From Laspinema olomoucense D3b (GTDB lineage: Bacteria > Cyanobacteriota > Cyanobacteriia > Cyanobacteriales > Laspinemataceae): a stretch of DNA of 64,000 nt. Positions 46,245-55,876 of this stretch are shown here, piece after piece; positions within the stretch are counted from its first letter, which is position 1; every line of letters starts with the position of its first letter. The stretch spans positions 148,796 through 212,795 of the forward strand of contig NZ_JAMXFA010000004.1 of NCBI RefSeq assembly GCF_025370785.1, written 5' to 3'. Position numbers and translations under genes: made by a program. The notes under the pieces were generated by a model. The model saw only the letters and a program-made list of their open reading frames with translations, had not been told where the DNA came from and made no database searches.

Positions 46245-47378
46245 TTACTGGGCATTTTTGGAGAGAAATGTCACTTTTACTTCATCGGAAAAGGTAATTT
46301 CTCCTTTTAATTTTCGGCGTTTGTTAGCCGGTGGATTAGCTAAAATTTTTCCAGCCTGCTCTAATTTTTTCAGCGCTTCTTTGTAATTGACCTTGATATA
46401 GCGCCTGTCCACGTGATGTTGCTCGTAAACCTGTTTCATTGTCATTGTTTTCCCAGCAAATTCATTGATTAACATATCTGTCAACTCGTCTAAGGGTCTT
46501 GACAGTTCAAAGAGTAAAGGCTGAAACTGTGTTGCTACATTATACTCGAACAATGGCACTCCTTGTTCTTTGCTAGAGCTTTGTTTGGCCATAATTTCTT
46601 TCATAATTTCGTATCCCCGAACGTGCTTGGATACAAAAATTAAATGATGGCTCGTTCGGCTTCCTGTTGCATCTTTAAAACCAAAGGGTAAAACATAATC
46701 ACCTCCGATTTCTTTCAAGGCTTTTGAGATATCTTCCAGAATTATCAATTCTCGTTCATAGGAACGCTTGGATTCCAGTTTTTCTCGCAGTAAGTCTGCT
46801 CGCTCTTTACCAAACAGCGAATTCATATGTTCTTGTACTGCGGGGTTACTTAATCCCATGTTAATTCGATTGTAATTAAAGAAAAATATACAGTCACAGC
46901 CCCAATTCTTAATTACCGAACCAATGAGTTTAAGGGACAACCCTTTATAGCCCCAAGGGTCTATAAAAAAAAGGGCGGGCACTGATTGAAGGAGTTTCAA
47001 TTCTGCGATAATGTTTTCCCCAACTTCCATGTTTAGAATTCGAGGAGGGTGATATAATTTTGTTATATCTGGTAAGGCGTTAATCGCTTTTTGAAGCGAT
47101 TGGGTATTATCTGAATCTAAATCGTTAAAGAGTGTAACTAGCTTTTGGCACATATCATCATCGCAAAGCGCCTGTTCCAAAATCTTTAAAGGGGTGGACT
47201 TAGCTCCATCTTTGTAACGCCCTGGCCCCGAAAATAAATCCACATAAGCAATGTTCATTTTACTTTTTTTAGCCCAAGGGATAATTACCTTTGCCCAAGC
47301 CCAAAAGTATTTTGAAACAATTTCAGCTTTGACTAGAGATTGTTCAGTAAACTCATTAAAAAAAGAACTATTGCTCAT
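46245..47378 (-). CDS. tcmP: Three-Cys-motif partner protein
   Basis: ATG at 47378 follows GGAAGA by seven bases; TTG at 47393 is a longer alternative. The 377-residue product has 'KAEIVSKYFWAWAKVI', 'IAYVDLFSGPGRYKDG' (resembling a methyltransferase motif I), 'LVTLFNDLDSDN', 'ALFFIDPWGYKGLSLKLIG' (resembling the (N/D)PPY-like motif IV) and a C-terminal winged-helix-like region ('MTMKQVYEQHHVDRRYIKVNYKEALKKLEQAGKI'). TcmP is defined by its genetic linkage to DUF5131 proteins. A SAM-dependent or nucleotide-modifying activity is possible but unproven. A 10-base perfect palindrome GACAATTGTC lies about 30 bases upstream (47409-47418) and could be an operator. Convergent with the DUF5131 gene. 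Confidence 0.88.
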   Translation of the reverse strand: MSNSSFFNEFTEQSLVKAEIVSKYFWAWAKVIIPWAKKSKMNIAYVDLFSGPGRYKDGAKSTPLKILEQALCDDDMCQKLVTLFNDLDSDNTQSLQKAINALPDITKLYHPPRILNMEVGENIIAELKLLQSVPALFFIDPWGYKGLSLKLIGSVIKNWGCDCIFFFNYNRINMGLSNPAVQEHMNSLFGKERADLLREKLESKRSYERELIILEDISKALKEIGGDYVLPFGFKDATGSRTSHHLIFVSKHVRGYEIMKEIMAKQSSSKEQGVPLFEYNVATQFQPLLFELSRPLDELTDMLINEFAGKTMTMKQVYEQHHVDRRYIKVNYKEALKKLEQAGKILANPPANKRRKLKGEITFSDEVKVTFLSKNAQ

Positions 47379-47429
47379 AAGACTATCTTCCAAAATTTTA
47401 CCGATTGCGACAATTGTCTAGTTGATATG

Positions 47430-47463
47430 GGGGGAGGCCATTCTGGAATGGCCTCCCCCTTTT
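47430..47463. terminator. Strong hairpin between 5-oxoprolinase and tcmP
   Basis: GGGGGAGGCCATT (47430-47442), loop CTGG, AATGGCCTCCCCC (47447-47459), then TTTT on the plus strand. The perfect 13-base stem lies between two minus-strand genes and probably separates their transcripts. Confidence 0.75.
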
Positions 47464-47506
47464 GGAATGATTAGCGTAGTAATTTCCCACTCTAATCTAA
47501 ATTGAC

Positions 47507-50500
47507 CTAATCAGAAGTTAGAGCCCCATAACCTCCGCCTCCCGGGGTTTGAATGGTAAAGATATCTCCGGGATTCATTTGAACCGCGCTGGTGCTTCCT
47601 AATTCTTCAATTGTACCATCGCTGCGTTCAACTAAATTATGCCCGATCGCACCGTCGCCGCCTTGATTTAATCCCGCCGGGGGAATGCGTCGGTGATTGG
47701 ATAAAATTGCTGCCGTCATCGGTTCCAAAAATCGCAGGCGGCGAATCACTCCATTTCCCCCGGTATATTGCCCTGTTCCGCCGCTATTTTCGCGAATGGA
47801 AAAGCTTTCTAACCGGACGGGAAATCGCCATTCTAAAACTTCCGGATCCGTGAGGCGGGAATTGGTCATGTGGGTTTGAATGGCATCGGTTCCGTGGAAG
47901 TTGGGACCGGCACCAGAACCGCCACAAATGGTCTCATAATATTGATGGCGATCGCTGCCAAAGGTGAAGTTATTCATGCTGCCTTGGGATGCTGCCATCA
48001 CTCCAAGAGCGAGGTACAAAGCATCAACGATCGCCTGAGAGGTTTCCACATTTCCTGCTACCACTGCTGCTGGATAGCAGGGGTTTAATAAGCTGCCTTT
48101 TGGAATAATAATATTCAGCGGTTTGAGACATCCAGCATTCAGCGGAATGTTATCATTAACTAAAGTGCGAAATACATACAAAACAGCCGCTTTACAGACT
48201 GCTGCTGGAGCATTAAAATTGCTGTGGAGTTGGTCCGATGTGCCGGTAAAATCAATGGTGGCACTGCGGTTATTTTTATCAATGCTAATTTTGACGTGAA
48301 TTTCTCCCCCCTCATCCATTTGGTAGGTAAATTCGCCATTTTTGAGTACAGCAATTGCCCGTCGGACGGATTCTTCGGCATTATCCTGAACATATCCCAT
48401 ATAGGATTCTACCGTTTTCAAACCATAGTGTTCGACCATTTTTTGGAGTTCTTGCACCCCACGCTCGTTGGCGGCAATTTGCGCTTGTAAATCGGCAATG
48501 TTTTGGTCAGGATTTCGCGCGGGATATTCGGCCCTGGTGAGAATCTCTAATAACTGGGATTCTTGGAATTTTCCAGCTTTGATGATTTGGACATTATCCA
48601 ATAATACTCCTTCTTCGACCACGGTTTTGCTATGGGGTGGCATTGAACCCGGGGTAATACCGCCAATATCCGCATGATGTCCTCGGGAGGCAACGTAAAA
48701 TAAAATGTCCTTTTCGGCCTTATCAAACACTGGGGTAATCACTGTAATATCGGGTAAGTGCGTGCCGCCATTATACGGATTATTGGACACATAAACATCC
48801 CCGGATTTAACCGTTTTCCCTTGAGCCTTCATTAAAGCTTCTACGCTTTCACTCATTGAGCCTAAATGCACGGGAATATGAGGAGCATTTGCCACCAGTT
48901 GACCGGCGCGATCAAAGATGGCGCAGGAGAAATCTAGGCGTTCTTTGATATTGACAGAAGAGGCGGTATTTTGTAAGGTAATCCCCATTTGTTCGGCAAT
49001 AGCGCGGAACAAATTGTTAAAGATTTCTAAGAGGACCGGATCCGGGTTAGTTGCGGCGATCGCCTGGGTTTCTATCCGAGGCATTTCGGCGCTGGATACC
49101 CGGTTTAAGACTAAGTAATTCCGCTCCGTAATTTGCACTTGCCAACCGGCGGAAATGGCATTTGTGCCAGTTTGTTCTATGATTAAAGCCGGTCCATTAA
49201 GGGTATCTCCCGGTTGCAATTGTTGGCGCTCAAAAACGGGAGTTTCCTGCCAGGAACCTCCATCGTACATGGGGACGGTGGCAATCGGTGAGGGAACTGC
49301 CTCTGATCGCCGGGGAACGGTAGGTTCCTCCGGGGGTATCATCTGCTGCACTACTTCGACAGAAACCGTTTCTACAATTAAGGATTTATCCTCTTTAATA
49401 AATCCATACCGTTGACGGTGTTCGGCTTCAAATGCCGCTTTGAGGATGGCGGTATTGTCCGCAAAATCGACAATTAAGCTGGAGTCTGTGCCTTCGTATT
49501 TCAGATGCAGTTTAGCCACGGAAACGAGTCCCCCAGTTCCCTCAATGTTCTGGCTTAATTCGGCTTTTCCGTCGGCTTCCAGTTGGGATAATTGAGTTTG
49601 CAACTGGGTCAATAATTCAGCCGTTAAAGAAGCTTCTACGGCCCGTTGGCGGATGGTGCGAATATCTGCTAATCCCATACCATAAGCGGATAAAACGCCA
49701 GCAAAGGGATGGATAAAGACCCGTTTCATGCCCAAGGTATCGGCAATTTGGCAGGCGTGTTGACCTCCGGCCCCACCAAAGCAACAGAGGGTATATTCAG
49801 AGACATCATATCCCCGTTGTAGGGAAATTTTTTTTATGGCATTTGCCATATTTTCTACGGCGATCGCCAGGAATCCCGCAGCGACTTGTTCCGGAAGTCG
49901 GTCATCTCCTGTGGCTTGTTTAATCTGGTGGGCCATTTCGTTAAATTTGTCCCGAACAATGTCTGAATCTAAAGGTAAATCTCCATTAATTCCAAACACT
50001 TTTGGAAAAAATTGCGGTTGAATTTTCCCTAACATCACATTACAATCAGTGACAGTTAATGGTCCTCCTTTGCGATAGGAAGCAGGGCCAGGATTTGCCG
50101 CAGCCGACTCGGGACCGACGCGATAACGTGACCCATCAAAAAATAGGATTGACCCGCCACCAGCAGCAACAGTATGAATAGACATCATCGGAGTTCTTAA
50201 TCGCACTCCGGCAATTTCTGTTTCAAATTCTCGTTCATATTCGCCGTTATAATGGGCAACATCGGTGGACGTGCCACCCATATCAAAGCTGATAATTTTC
50301 TCAAATCCAGCCTTTTTGCTGGTTTCTACGGCCCCAACAATTCCACCAGCAGGACCGGATAAGATGCTATCTTTGCCTTGAAATTGTCGTGCATCGGTTA
50401 ACCCGCCATTGGATTGCATGAACATCAGGCGATTATCTAAGGCGTCAGGATTAGCGGAGATTTCTCCAGAAACGCGATCGACATAGCGACGCAAAATTGG

Positions 50501-51163
50501 GGAAAGATAGGCATCTACAACGGTGGTATCTCCCCGACTCACAAGCTTCATTAAAGGACTGACTTGGTGAGAAACCGAGACTTGAGTAAATCCAATATTT
50601 TGGGCGAGTTTAGCAATTTGTTGTTCATGGTGAGGATAACGATATCCATGCATCAAAACAATTGCACAACTTCTAATTTGGCTATCATACGCCGCTTGTA
50701 ATTCCTGGATTAAAGGTGCTTCGTTAACGGGTTGTAATTCTTCTCCCTGAGCGCTGTAGCGTTCTTCTACTTCAATGGTTTTTTCATAGAGCATTTCGGG
50801 TAACAAAATTTCCCGGGCGAAGATATCGGGGCGGTTTTGATAGCCGATTCTGAGGGCATCTTTAAATCCTTTGGTTATCACTAAAACCGTGCGATCGCCT
50901 TTGCGTTCTAATAAGGCATTGGTGGCAACTGTTGTCCCCATTTTAATCGCCGCAATTTGGTCAATGGGTATGGGTTCATCCCCAGATATTCCCATGAGTT
51001 CTCGTATCCCTTGGACCGGCGCATCTTTGTATCGTTCTGGATTTTCGGATAGCACTTTATGCACCACCAATTGCCCATCAGGACGCTTCGCGACTACATC
51101 GGTAAAAGTACCCCCGCGATCAATCCAAAATTCCCAGCGATTATCTGAATTAATTAAAGTCAT
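47507..51163 (-). CDS. 5-oxoprolinase (fused hydantoinase A/B)
   Basis: The 1218-residue ATP-dependent enzyme opens 5-oxoproline to glutamate and belongs to the eukaryote-type fused OPLAH group. The N-terminal half (HyuA-like, about 1-690) has '[19 protein letters not shown]', '[42 protein letters not shown]', '[10 protein letters not shown]' and '[20 protein letters not shown]'. The C-terminal half (HyuB-like, about 700-1218) has '[28 protein letters not shown]', '[20 protein letters not shown]', 'RGHHADIGG', and '[23 protein letters not shown]'. Length matches OPLAH. It recycles glutathione-derived oxoproline. Hairpin-bounded on its 3' side. Confidence 0.94.
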   Translation of the reverse strand: MTLINSDNRWEFWIDRGGTFTDVVAKRPDGQLVVHKVLSENPERYKDAPVQGIRELMGISGDEPIPIDQIAAIKMGTTVATNALLERKGDRTVLVITKGFKDALRIGYQNRPDIFAREILLPEMLYEKTIEVEERYSAQGEELQPVNEAPLIQELQAAYDSQIRSCAIVLMHGYRYPHHEQQIAKLAQNIGFTQVSVSHQVSPLMKLVSRGDTTVVDAYLSPILRRYVDRVSGEISANPDALDNRLMFMQSNGGLTDARQFQGKDSILSGPAGGIVGAVETSKKAGFEKIISFDMGGTSTDVAHYNGEYEREFETEIAGVRLRTPMMSIHTVAAGGGSILFFDGSRYRVGPESAAANPGPASYRKGGPLTVTDCNVMLGKIQPQFFPKVFGINGDLPLDSDIVRDKFNEMAHQIKQATGDDRLPEQVAAGFLAIAVENMANAIKKISLQRGYDVSEYTLCCFGGAGGQHACQIADTLGMKRVFIHPFAGVLSAYGMGLADIRTIRQRAVEASLTAELLTQLQTQLSQLEADGKAELSQNIEGTGGLVSVAKLHLKYEGTDSSLIVDFADNTAILKAAFEAEHRQRYGFIKEDKSLIVETVSVEVVQQMIPPEEPTVPRRSEAVPSPIATVPMYDGGSWQETPVFERQQLQPGDTLNGPALIIEQTGTNAISAGWQVQITERNYLVLNRVSSAEMPRIETQAIAATNPDPVLLEIFNNLFRAIAEQMGITLQNTASSVNIKERLDFSCAIFDRAGQLVANAPHIPVHLGSMSESVEALMKAQGKTVKSGDVYVSNNPYNGGTHLPDITVITPVFDKAEKDILFYVASRGHHADIGGITPGSMPPHSKTVVEEGVLLDNVQIIKAGKFQESQLLEILTRAEYPARNPDQNIADLQAQIAANERGVQELQKMVEHYGLKTVESYMGYVQDNAEESVRRAIAVLKNGEFTYQMDEGGEIHVKISIDKNNRSATIDFTGTSDQLHSNFNAPAAVCKAAVLYVFRTLVNDNIPLNAGCLKPLNIIIPKGSLLNPCYPAAVVAGNVETSQAIVDALYLALGVMAASQGSMNNFTFGSDRHQYYETICGGSGAGPNFHGTDAIQTHMTNSRLTDPEVLEWRFPVRLESFSIRENSGGTGQYTGGNGVIRRLRFLEPMTAAILSNHRRIPPAGLNQGGDGAIGHNLVERSDGTIEELGSTSAVQMNPGDIFTIQTPGGGGYGALTSD

Positions 51164-51239
51164 ACTAATTTTGTTGAAACTTGGAATGCTTTGACTATTT
51201 TAAATCATGCCAAGTAAAATCCGCAAGGGTCGCCAAACC

Positions 51240-51980
51240 CTATTGAATTTTTAGTTCCAACATTTCTGGCACTAAGCAGTTGGTCGCTATTCTCACAATT
51301 CCTAATTCAAGCAATCTTTCTAGGTCTTTTGGCTGATCTACGGTCCAAGCGACGATATCGACTCCTTGTTCTCGACAGAGGTTAATTAAGGCCGGATTTT
51401 TAATTAACAGTTTATACTTGCTCATCATGACGGTATTTCCCCCTTGGGCAGCTTTGGTTAATTGTCTGCGGAATGCAGCCCGATTGGCGACCAGATAGGC
51501 AAATGAGAAATCCTCACTGCGTTCGCGAACCCGGTCAATAAAAGATCCATTGAAAGAGGCAATGACGCATCGATTTTTAAATTGGTGTTTTATCAGCATT
51601 TCAATTAATTCATCTATTTTTTTATCGGTCCAGTAAGAATGAGTTTTAACTTCTATATACAAAAATTTTTTAATATCTTGCAAGGCCATCAAGGCTTCTT
51701 CTAAAGTCGGAATTGGTTCTCCCTTAAATCGCCAATCAAACCAAGAACCCGCTTCTCGATTCTTAATTTGGTCTAGGGTTTTCTTCCTAACTTTTCCCCG
51801 AATTCCCGTGGTCCGGGTTAAGGTGGAATCATGAATCACCATCGGCACTCCATCGGCACTTAACTGCACATCAAACTCGATGGAGTCCGCCTGATGTTCG
51901 ATCGCCGCCAAAAATGCCGCCAGAGTGTTTTCTGGGGCGATACTGGAGTATCCTCGATGGGCGATAATTTCTAGCTGCAT
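51240..51980 (-). CDS. Glycerophosphodiester phosphodiesterase
   Basis: The 246-residue GDPD-family enzyme splits glycerophosphodiesters into glycerol 3-phosphate and an alcohol. Seen: the catalytic start 'IIAHRGYSSIAPENTLAAFLAAIEHQADSIEFDVQLSADGVPMVIHD' (His and Arg of HRG, the metal ligands E.D and the second His), then 'GSWFDWRFKGEPIPTLEEALMAL', 'EVKTHSYW' and a C-terminal 'VDIVAWTVDQPKDLERLLELGIVRIATN'. No signal peptide, so probably cytoplasmic. Length is typical. It is divergent from recQ. Confidence 0.93.
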   Translation of the reverse strand: MQLEIIAHRGYSSIAPENTLAAFLAAIEHQADSIEFDVQLSADGVPMVIHDSTLTRTTGIRGKVRKKTLDQIKNREAGSWFDWRFKGEPIPTLEEALMALQDIKKFLYIEVKTHSYWTDKKIDELIEMLIKHQFKNRCVIASFNGSFIDRVRERSEDFSFAYLVANRAAFRRQLTKAAQGGNTVMMSKYKLLIKNPALINLCREQGVDIVAWTVDQPKDLERLLELGIVRIATNCLVPEMLELKIQ

Positions 51981-52037
51981 GATCTCAATCCGGTAAAATA
52001 AATAACTGTCCTATTTGTAACATAACCTTTTTTGCAA

Positions 52038-53504
52038 ATGGAAGACCATAACAGTGCATCCTGGAGTCAGGTCCGGGATGCGTTCCGGGAAATCTGGGGA
52101 TACGATGATTTTAGAAGTCCCCAAGGAGAAATCGTGCAGACTCTGTTGCAGGGGAAAGATGCGCTGATTGTCTTACCCACGGGTGGGGGAAAGTCCATTT
52201 GCTTTCAACTCCCGGCGTTACTGCAAAGCGGATTAACTCTGGTGGTGTCGCCGTTGGTGGCATTGATGGAAAATCAGGTGCAAGAACTACGCGATCGCCA
52301 CTTAAATGCGGCACTTCTACATGGGGAAGTTCCCACCAAACAGCGCAAAGCAACCCTAAACGCCCTAGAAAACAATCAATTACGGTTATTATATCTCTCC
52401 CCGGAAACGTTGCTAAGTCCCCCGGTTTGGCAGCGTTTATTGGACCCGAAATTAGCAATTAATGGGATAATTTTAGATGAGGCACACTGTTTAGTTCAAT
52501 GGGGAGATACATTTCGCCCCGCCTATCGTCGTTTGGGTGCGGTTCGTCCTGCCCTTTTGAAATCCAAACCAGCAGGTTCTAAACTGGCGATCGCAGCGTT
52601 TACCGCCACCGCTGATCCTATCGCCCAGAAAACGATTCAATCCGTTTTAAAATTACACAAACCCAGCCAATTTTTACTCAGTCCTTATCGGTCTAATCTC
52701 TCCTTGCAAATTCAAATTGCTTGGACTCCACGCGGGCGTCGGCAACGGATGTTACAGTTTATCCAGTCTCAGGATTTTCAGTCTGGTTTAGTCTATGTTA
52801 GAACTCGTCAGGATGCGGAAGAATTGGCAACTTGGTTAGGGCAACAAGGATGCAAAACTAGCCCTTATCATGCCGGTTTGAGTGGGGAGGAACGCCGAAA
52901 TATTGAAAGCAATTGGATTGGCGATTCCCTGCAATTTGTGGTTTGTACTTGTGCCTTTGGTATGGGGGTGAATAAACCCAATGTGCGTTGGGTTTTACAT
53001 TATCAAACTCCGGCTTTATTATCAGAATATATTCAAGAAATGGGCCGCGCTGGCCGAGATGGTAAACCGGCGATGGCACTTTCTTTAATTAGTGAATGTA
53101 CGGGATGGTTAGACCCTCAAGATGAACATCAGCGACAATTTGTGGCAACGCAACAACAAACACTCTATCGCCGCGCTCAAAATTTGGTGAAAAAGTTACC
53201 CAATCAGGGAAATATTAATCAAGTAATTGAACAGTATCCTGATGGGGCGATCGCCCTATCTTTACTGCATAGTATGGGGCAGTTACAATGGCAGGACCCG
53301 TTTCATTACCGGATTACTCGTTCCGGTTCTTCTTCCGGTTTATCCGGCGCTCATCCGACTCAACAGATGAAGCAATTTCTGTTAACTCGGGAATGCCGGT
53401 GGCAGTTTTTATTACAAGCATTTGGCTTTGGACAAGAGGCATTAGGGATGCGATGTGGTCATTGTGATAACTGTTTGGGTAAGCGCTTTTTAGGTTTTAT
53501 TTAA
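52038..53504 (+). CDS. recQ: RecQ-family ATP-dependent DNA helicase
   Basis: RecQ is a 3'-5' helicase of recombination and repair. ATG at 52038 is chosen (TTG at 52032 also in frame). The 488-residue protein has motif I LPTGGGKSICFQLPALL, motif II DEAHCLVQWGDTFRPAYRRLG, motif III 'AFTATADPIA', motifs IV-VI ('GLVYVRTRQDAEELATWL', 'VVCTCAFGMGVNKPNVRWVLHYQTPALLSEYIQEMGRAGRDGKP'), and a truncated zinc region 'CRWQFLLQAFGFGQEALGMRCGHCDNC'. It is short, with no winged-helix or HRDC domain, as in several cyanobacterial RecQ-like proteins. Confidence 0.93.
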   Translation: MEDHNSASWSQVRDAFREIWGYDDFRSPQGEIVQTLLQGKDALIVLPTGGGKSICFQLPALLQSGLTLVVSPLVALMENQVQELRDRHLNAALLHGEVPTKQRKATLNALENNQLRLLYLSPETLLSPPVWQRLLDPKLAINGIILDEAHCLVQWGDTFRPAYRRLGAVRPALLKSKPAGSKLAIAAFTATADPIAQKTIQSVLKLHKPSQFLLSPYRSNLSLQIQIAWTPRGRRQRMLQFIQSQDFQSGLVYVRTRQDAEELATWLGQQGCKTSPYHAGLSGEERRNIESNWIGDSLQFVVCTCAFGMGVNKPNVRWVLHYQTPALLSEYIQEMGRAGRDGKPAMALSLISECTGWLDPQDEHQRQFVATQQQTLYRRAQNLVKKLPNQGNINQVIEQYPDGAIALSLLHSMGQLQWQDPFHYRITRSGSSSGLSGAHPTQQMKQFLLTRECRWQFLLQAFGFGQEALGMRCGHCDNCLGKRFLGFI

Positions 53505-53570
53505 TTATAATTTGGAGAAAGTTTCAGGCCGCCAAACCGCTGATTTTCACGGCCAGTTGTTTTATCTCTT

Positions 53571-53623
53571 AGCCCGCGCAGGCGGGCTTTGTCCGTATAG
53601 TCCCACCCTTTAGGGTGCGGATT
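53571..53623 (+). repeat. Dispersed two-hairpin repeat, copy 3
   Basis: AGCCCGCGCAGGCGGGCT hairpin, then TTGTCCGTATAGTCCC and the hairpin CACCCTTTAGGGTG followed by CGG. It lies 67 bases after the recQ stop. Confidence 0.8.
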
Positions 53624-53640
53624 TCTATAGCACAAAAACC

Positions 53641-53698
53641 CCCAAAAATCTCGGATCAGAGGGCAACCCACCCCGAGGTTTTTGGGAAGTTTTTGCAT
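53641..53698. terminator. Terminator between convergent recQ and the stress-protein gene
   Basis: CCCAAAAATCTCGG (53641-53654) pairs with CCGAGGTTTTTGGG (53673-53686), 13 of 14 Watson-Crick pairs plus one G-T, followed by AAGTTTTT. Confidence 0.7.
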
Positions 53699-53707
53699 AG
53701 GAAGGTA

Positions 53708-54415
53708 TTAGGGAATTCTGGGATTTGGAAAAGAATTTGGACCTGTTAAAGAGGGGTGATTGGGAAGATTAACTGGAGGAGTTGCAGGCATTGCAGCAGG
53801 ATTGACGAGGGGTTCGCCAGGAAGACGATAAATTCCCCATTCTTGGATGCCTCTTCCGGTTAGAATTTCTTCGGCCCGTTCTATTTCATAAACTGAACCT
53901 TCAACGATTAGTAAATAGTGGCCTTGGGAGAGGCGATTGTTATAGATTGTGGCTCGTTCGTCGGGGATACCTAAACCGGCTAATGCTCCAACTAAACCGC
54001 CTGTAGCAGCCCCGAGTGCACCCCCGGCTAGGGTATTCAGCAGGATGGTTGCCACCGTCCCTCCGGCGAGTACAGGGCCAATTCCGGGAAGGGATAAGGC
54101 GGCTAGGGCTTGCAACAAGCCGATAAAGCCTCCCACGGTTCCCCCGGCTACGGCACCCGTCGCAGCCCCGTCCCCGGCTAGGGTTCCGGTGGCCTCGGTG
54201 GTATGCACAGGGGGTGCGGGGCTGGCGGCATCTCCCATTGTGAGGTGAGAATTCATATTTGCCTCTCCTATATTCCGAGAACGGGGGAGGTCCGGGGCAA
54301 TAAGTGAGAGGTTGTTGAGGGGAAAGCCTGCTTGTCGAAGTTGGTAAAAAGCGGCTTCCGCATCTTCATAACGATCGAAGACGCCTACGGCACGTCTAAG
54401 TTCATCTACAATCAT
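53708..54415 (-). CDS. YflT-like stress protein with Gly/Ala-rich membrane-like core
   Basis: The 235-residue protein has an N-terminal YflT (general stress protein 17M-like) domain: 'RAVGVFDRYEDAEAAFYQLRQAGFPLNNLSLIAPD' (residues 9-43). A Gly/Ala/Thr-rich hydrophobic middle with repeated glycine-zipper-like stretches ('GAVAGGTVGGFIGLLQ', 'GGALGAATGGLVGALAGLGIP') follows, then a C-terminal 'ERATIYNNRLSQGHYLLIVEGSVYEIERAEEIL'. This is a known cyanobacterial arrangement of unknown function; the core could insert in membranes. The gene downstream in the genome (54525-55103) is a shorter paralogue. Confidence 0.8.
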   Translation of the reverse strand: MIVDELRRAVGVFDRYEDAEAAFYQLRQAGFPLNNLSLIAPDLPRSRNIGEANMNSHLTMGDAASPAPPVHTTEATGTLAGDGAATGAVAGGTVGGFIGLLQALAALSLPGIGPVLAGGTVATILLNTLAGGALGAATGGLVGALAGLGIPDERATIYNNRLSQGHYLLIVEGSVYEIERAEEILTGRGIQEWGIYRLPGEPLVNPAAMPATPPVNLPNHPSLTGPNSFPNPRIP

Positions 54416-54524
54416 GATTGACCTCCATTGGATGTTTTGATGTTAAATATGGGTCAGTTTGCCGATCGCCACGCCGGATCTCCGACGGATTTTGATCGCA
54501 CAACTGACCCCACGGAAAGGGAAG

Positions 54525-55103
54525 TTAGTCAGACAGGAGAGTGCTTCCCCGGGACGATCGCTCGTGGATTTCCCACTCTTGGATACCGCGAGCGTTTAAA
54601 ATGCGACTGGCGAGGGCAATTTCGCGATCGCTGCCGGTGAGAATCAGCAGATAATCCCCCTTAACTACCCGTTCCCAATAGCGGTGAGCGCGATCGGTGG
54701 ACATCCCATAAGCCATCAAACGACCCACGATACCCCCAGTCGCCGCACCGATCGCCCCTCCCGCTACCAGAACCGTCCCTAAAGTTGCCACTTCGACCCC
54801 AGCCAGGAGGATAGGTCCAATCCCCGAAAGTGCTAAGATGCTGAGGCTAACCAGCAACCCCAGAACCATCCCCAAACTTCCCCCGGTTAGAGCCCCGGCA
54901 AGTCCGGTTGCTTGCACTGGATTATCAAGGGTTGTTATTTCCTTTGGATTGGGGGTGAGCGTCCGAATCTGATTCCGTTTTCGGGCGATCGCTGAAATGT
55001 TTTTCATCGGAAAGCCTGCGGATTTTAGGTCGCACAGAGCGACTGCGGCTTTTTCCATACTGGGGAATAATCCAACCGCTCGTTTCTGTGGATTGAATAC
55101 CAT
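54525..55103 (-). CDS. YflT-like Gly-rich paralogue of the preceding gene
   Basis: The 192-residue protein has the same plan: N-terminal 'RAVGLFPSMEKAAVALCDLKSAGFPMKNISAIARK' (YflT-like), a Gly/Ala hydrophobic middle ('GLAGALTGGSLGMVLGLLVSLSILALSGIGPILLAG', 'VLVAGGAIGAATGGIVGRLMAYG'), and a C-terminal 'DRAHRYWERVVKGDYLLILTGSDREIALASRIL...GIQEWEI'. The two genes are 109 bases apart on the same strand and share the terminal 'GIQEW.I' motif, so they arose by duplication. Function unknown. Confidence 0.78.
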   Translation of the reverse strand: MVFNPQKRAVGLFPSMEKAAVALCDLKSAGFPMKNISAIARKRNQIRTLTPNPKEITTLDNPVQATGLAGALTGGSLGMVLGLLVSLSILALSGIGPILLAGVEVATLGTVLVAGGAIGAATGGIVGRLMAYGMSTDRAHRYWERVVKGDYLLILTGSDREIALASRILNARGIQEWEIHERSSRGSTLLSD

Positions 55104-55341
55104 GCTTCCTCTCTTTACAATTTATTAAAATTGACGGGATTTTCCGGGAATTGCAGTAAAATAAAACTGGTAAAAACTGTTTTATATCCTTCCTAGGATA
55201 GCCCAAATCTCTAAGAAAATCCCTCAGTCTTGAGAATGACCTTTTGCTCTATCCCTAGAAAGATAAAAGCTGCATCGCCTTCTCGACTAATGCAGCCTGA
55301 TCCAATGGGTAAATCTCCCAATTTATGTGGATTTTTTTAAT

Positions 55342-55632
55342 TTAGCGGTTGGTTTCTTCCACCGACTGCGGGGGTTGAGTTAGGCCCCAACGATTCAATA
55401 AATTAACCACGCCGATCGCCGCTACAACCCCAATACTCAGGCCAATAACGATTAAAATTATATAGAGTCGTTTAAAGGCTTCTTGTGTCGCCGAAGTGCC
55501 AGAAGTGGGGACATTTTTCCGGCTGTAGGGATTCCCAACTTCTGGATTACCAATGTCAACTCCATCGGCGGTAGGCGGGGGCAGTTCATGAGAGTTTAAA
55601 GGTGGAGGGGATGGATCGCTGGGTCGATTCAT
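55342..55632 (-). CDS. Small single-span membrane protein
   Basis: The 96-residue protein has a Pro/Ser/Asn-rich N-terminal half (about 1-48) and one hydrophobic helix (about 55-80: 'LYIILIVIGLSIGVVAAIGVVNLL'), then a short tail. The helix is presumably in the membrane; orientation cannot be judged. No recognised family. A hairpin GCTGCAT...ATGCAGC lies about 50 bases beyond its stop. Confidence 0.55.
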   Translation of the reverse strand: MNRPSDPSPPPLNSHELPPPTADGVDIGNPEVGNPYSRKNVPTSGTSATQEAFKRLYIILIVIGLSIGVVAAIGVVNLLNRWGLTQPPQSVEETNR

Positions 55633-55876
55633 GATGTAATATTTATCAGCGTTTTTCTTAATATAGCAGAATCACTAGATTCCCGGCTTGACGGGAAATG
55701 CTAGACTCTGTTCACGGGATGCCTAGAGTGAATAGAGGGAGATTCATAACTCTCTCGGGGAAGGGCGTCAATTAATCAAATCCTGGAAAATTAAACTTTG
55801 AACCCATCCGCTCAACTGCACCCCACCTGGTTTAAAATGAGGGGGATTCTCCTGCATTGATTGACCCCCGGTGACC

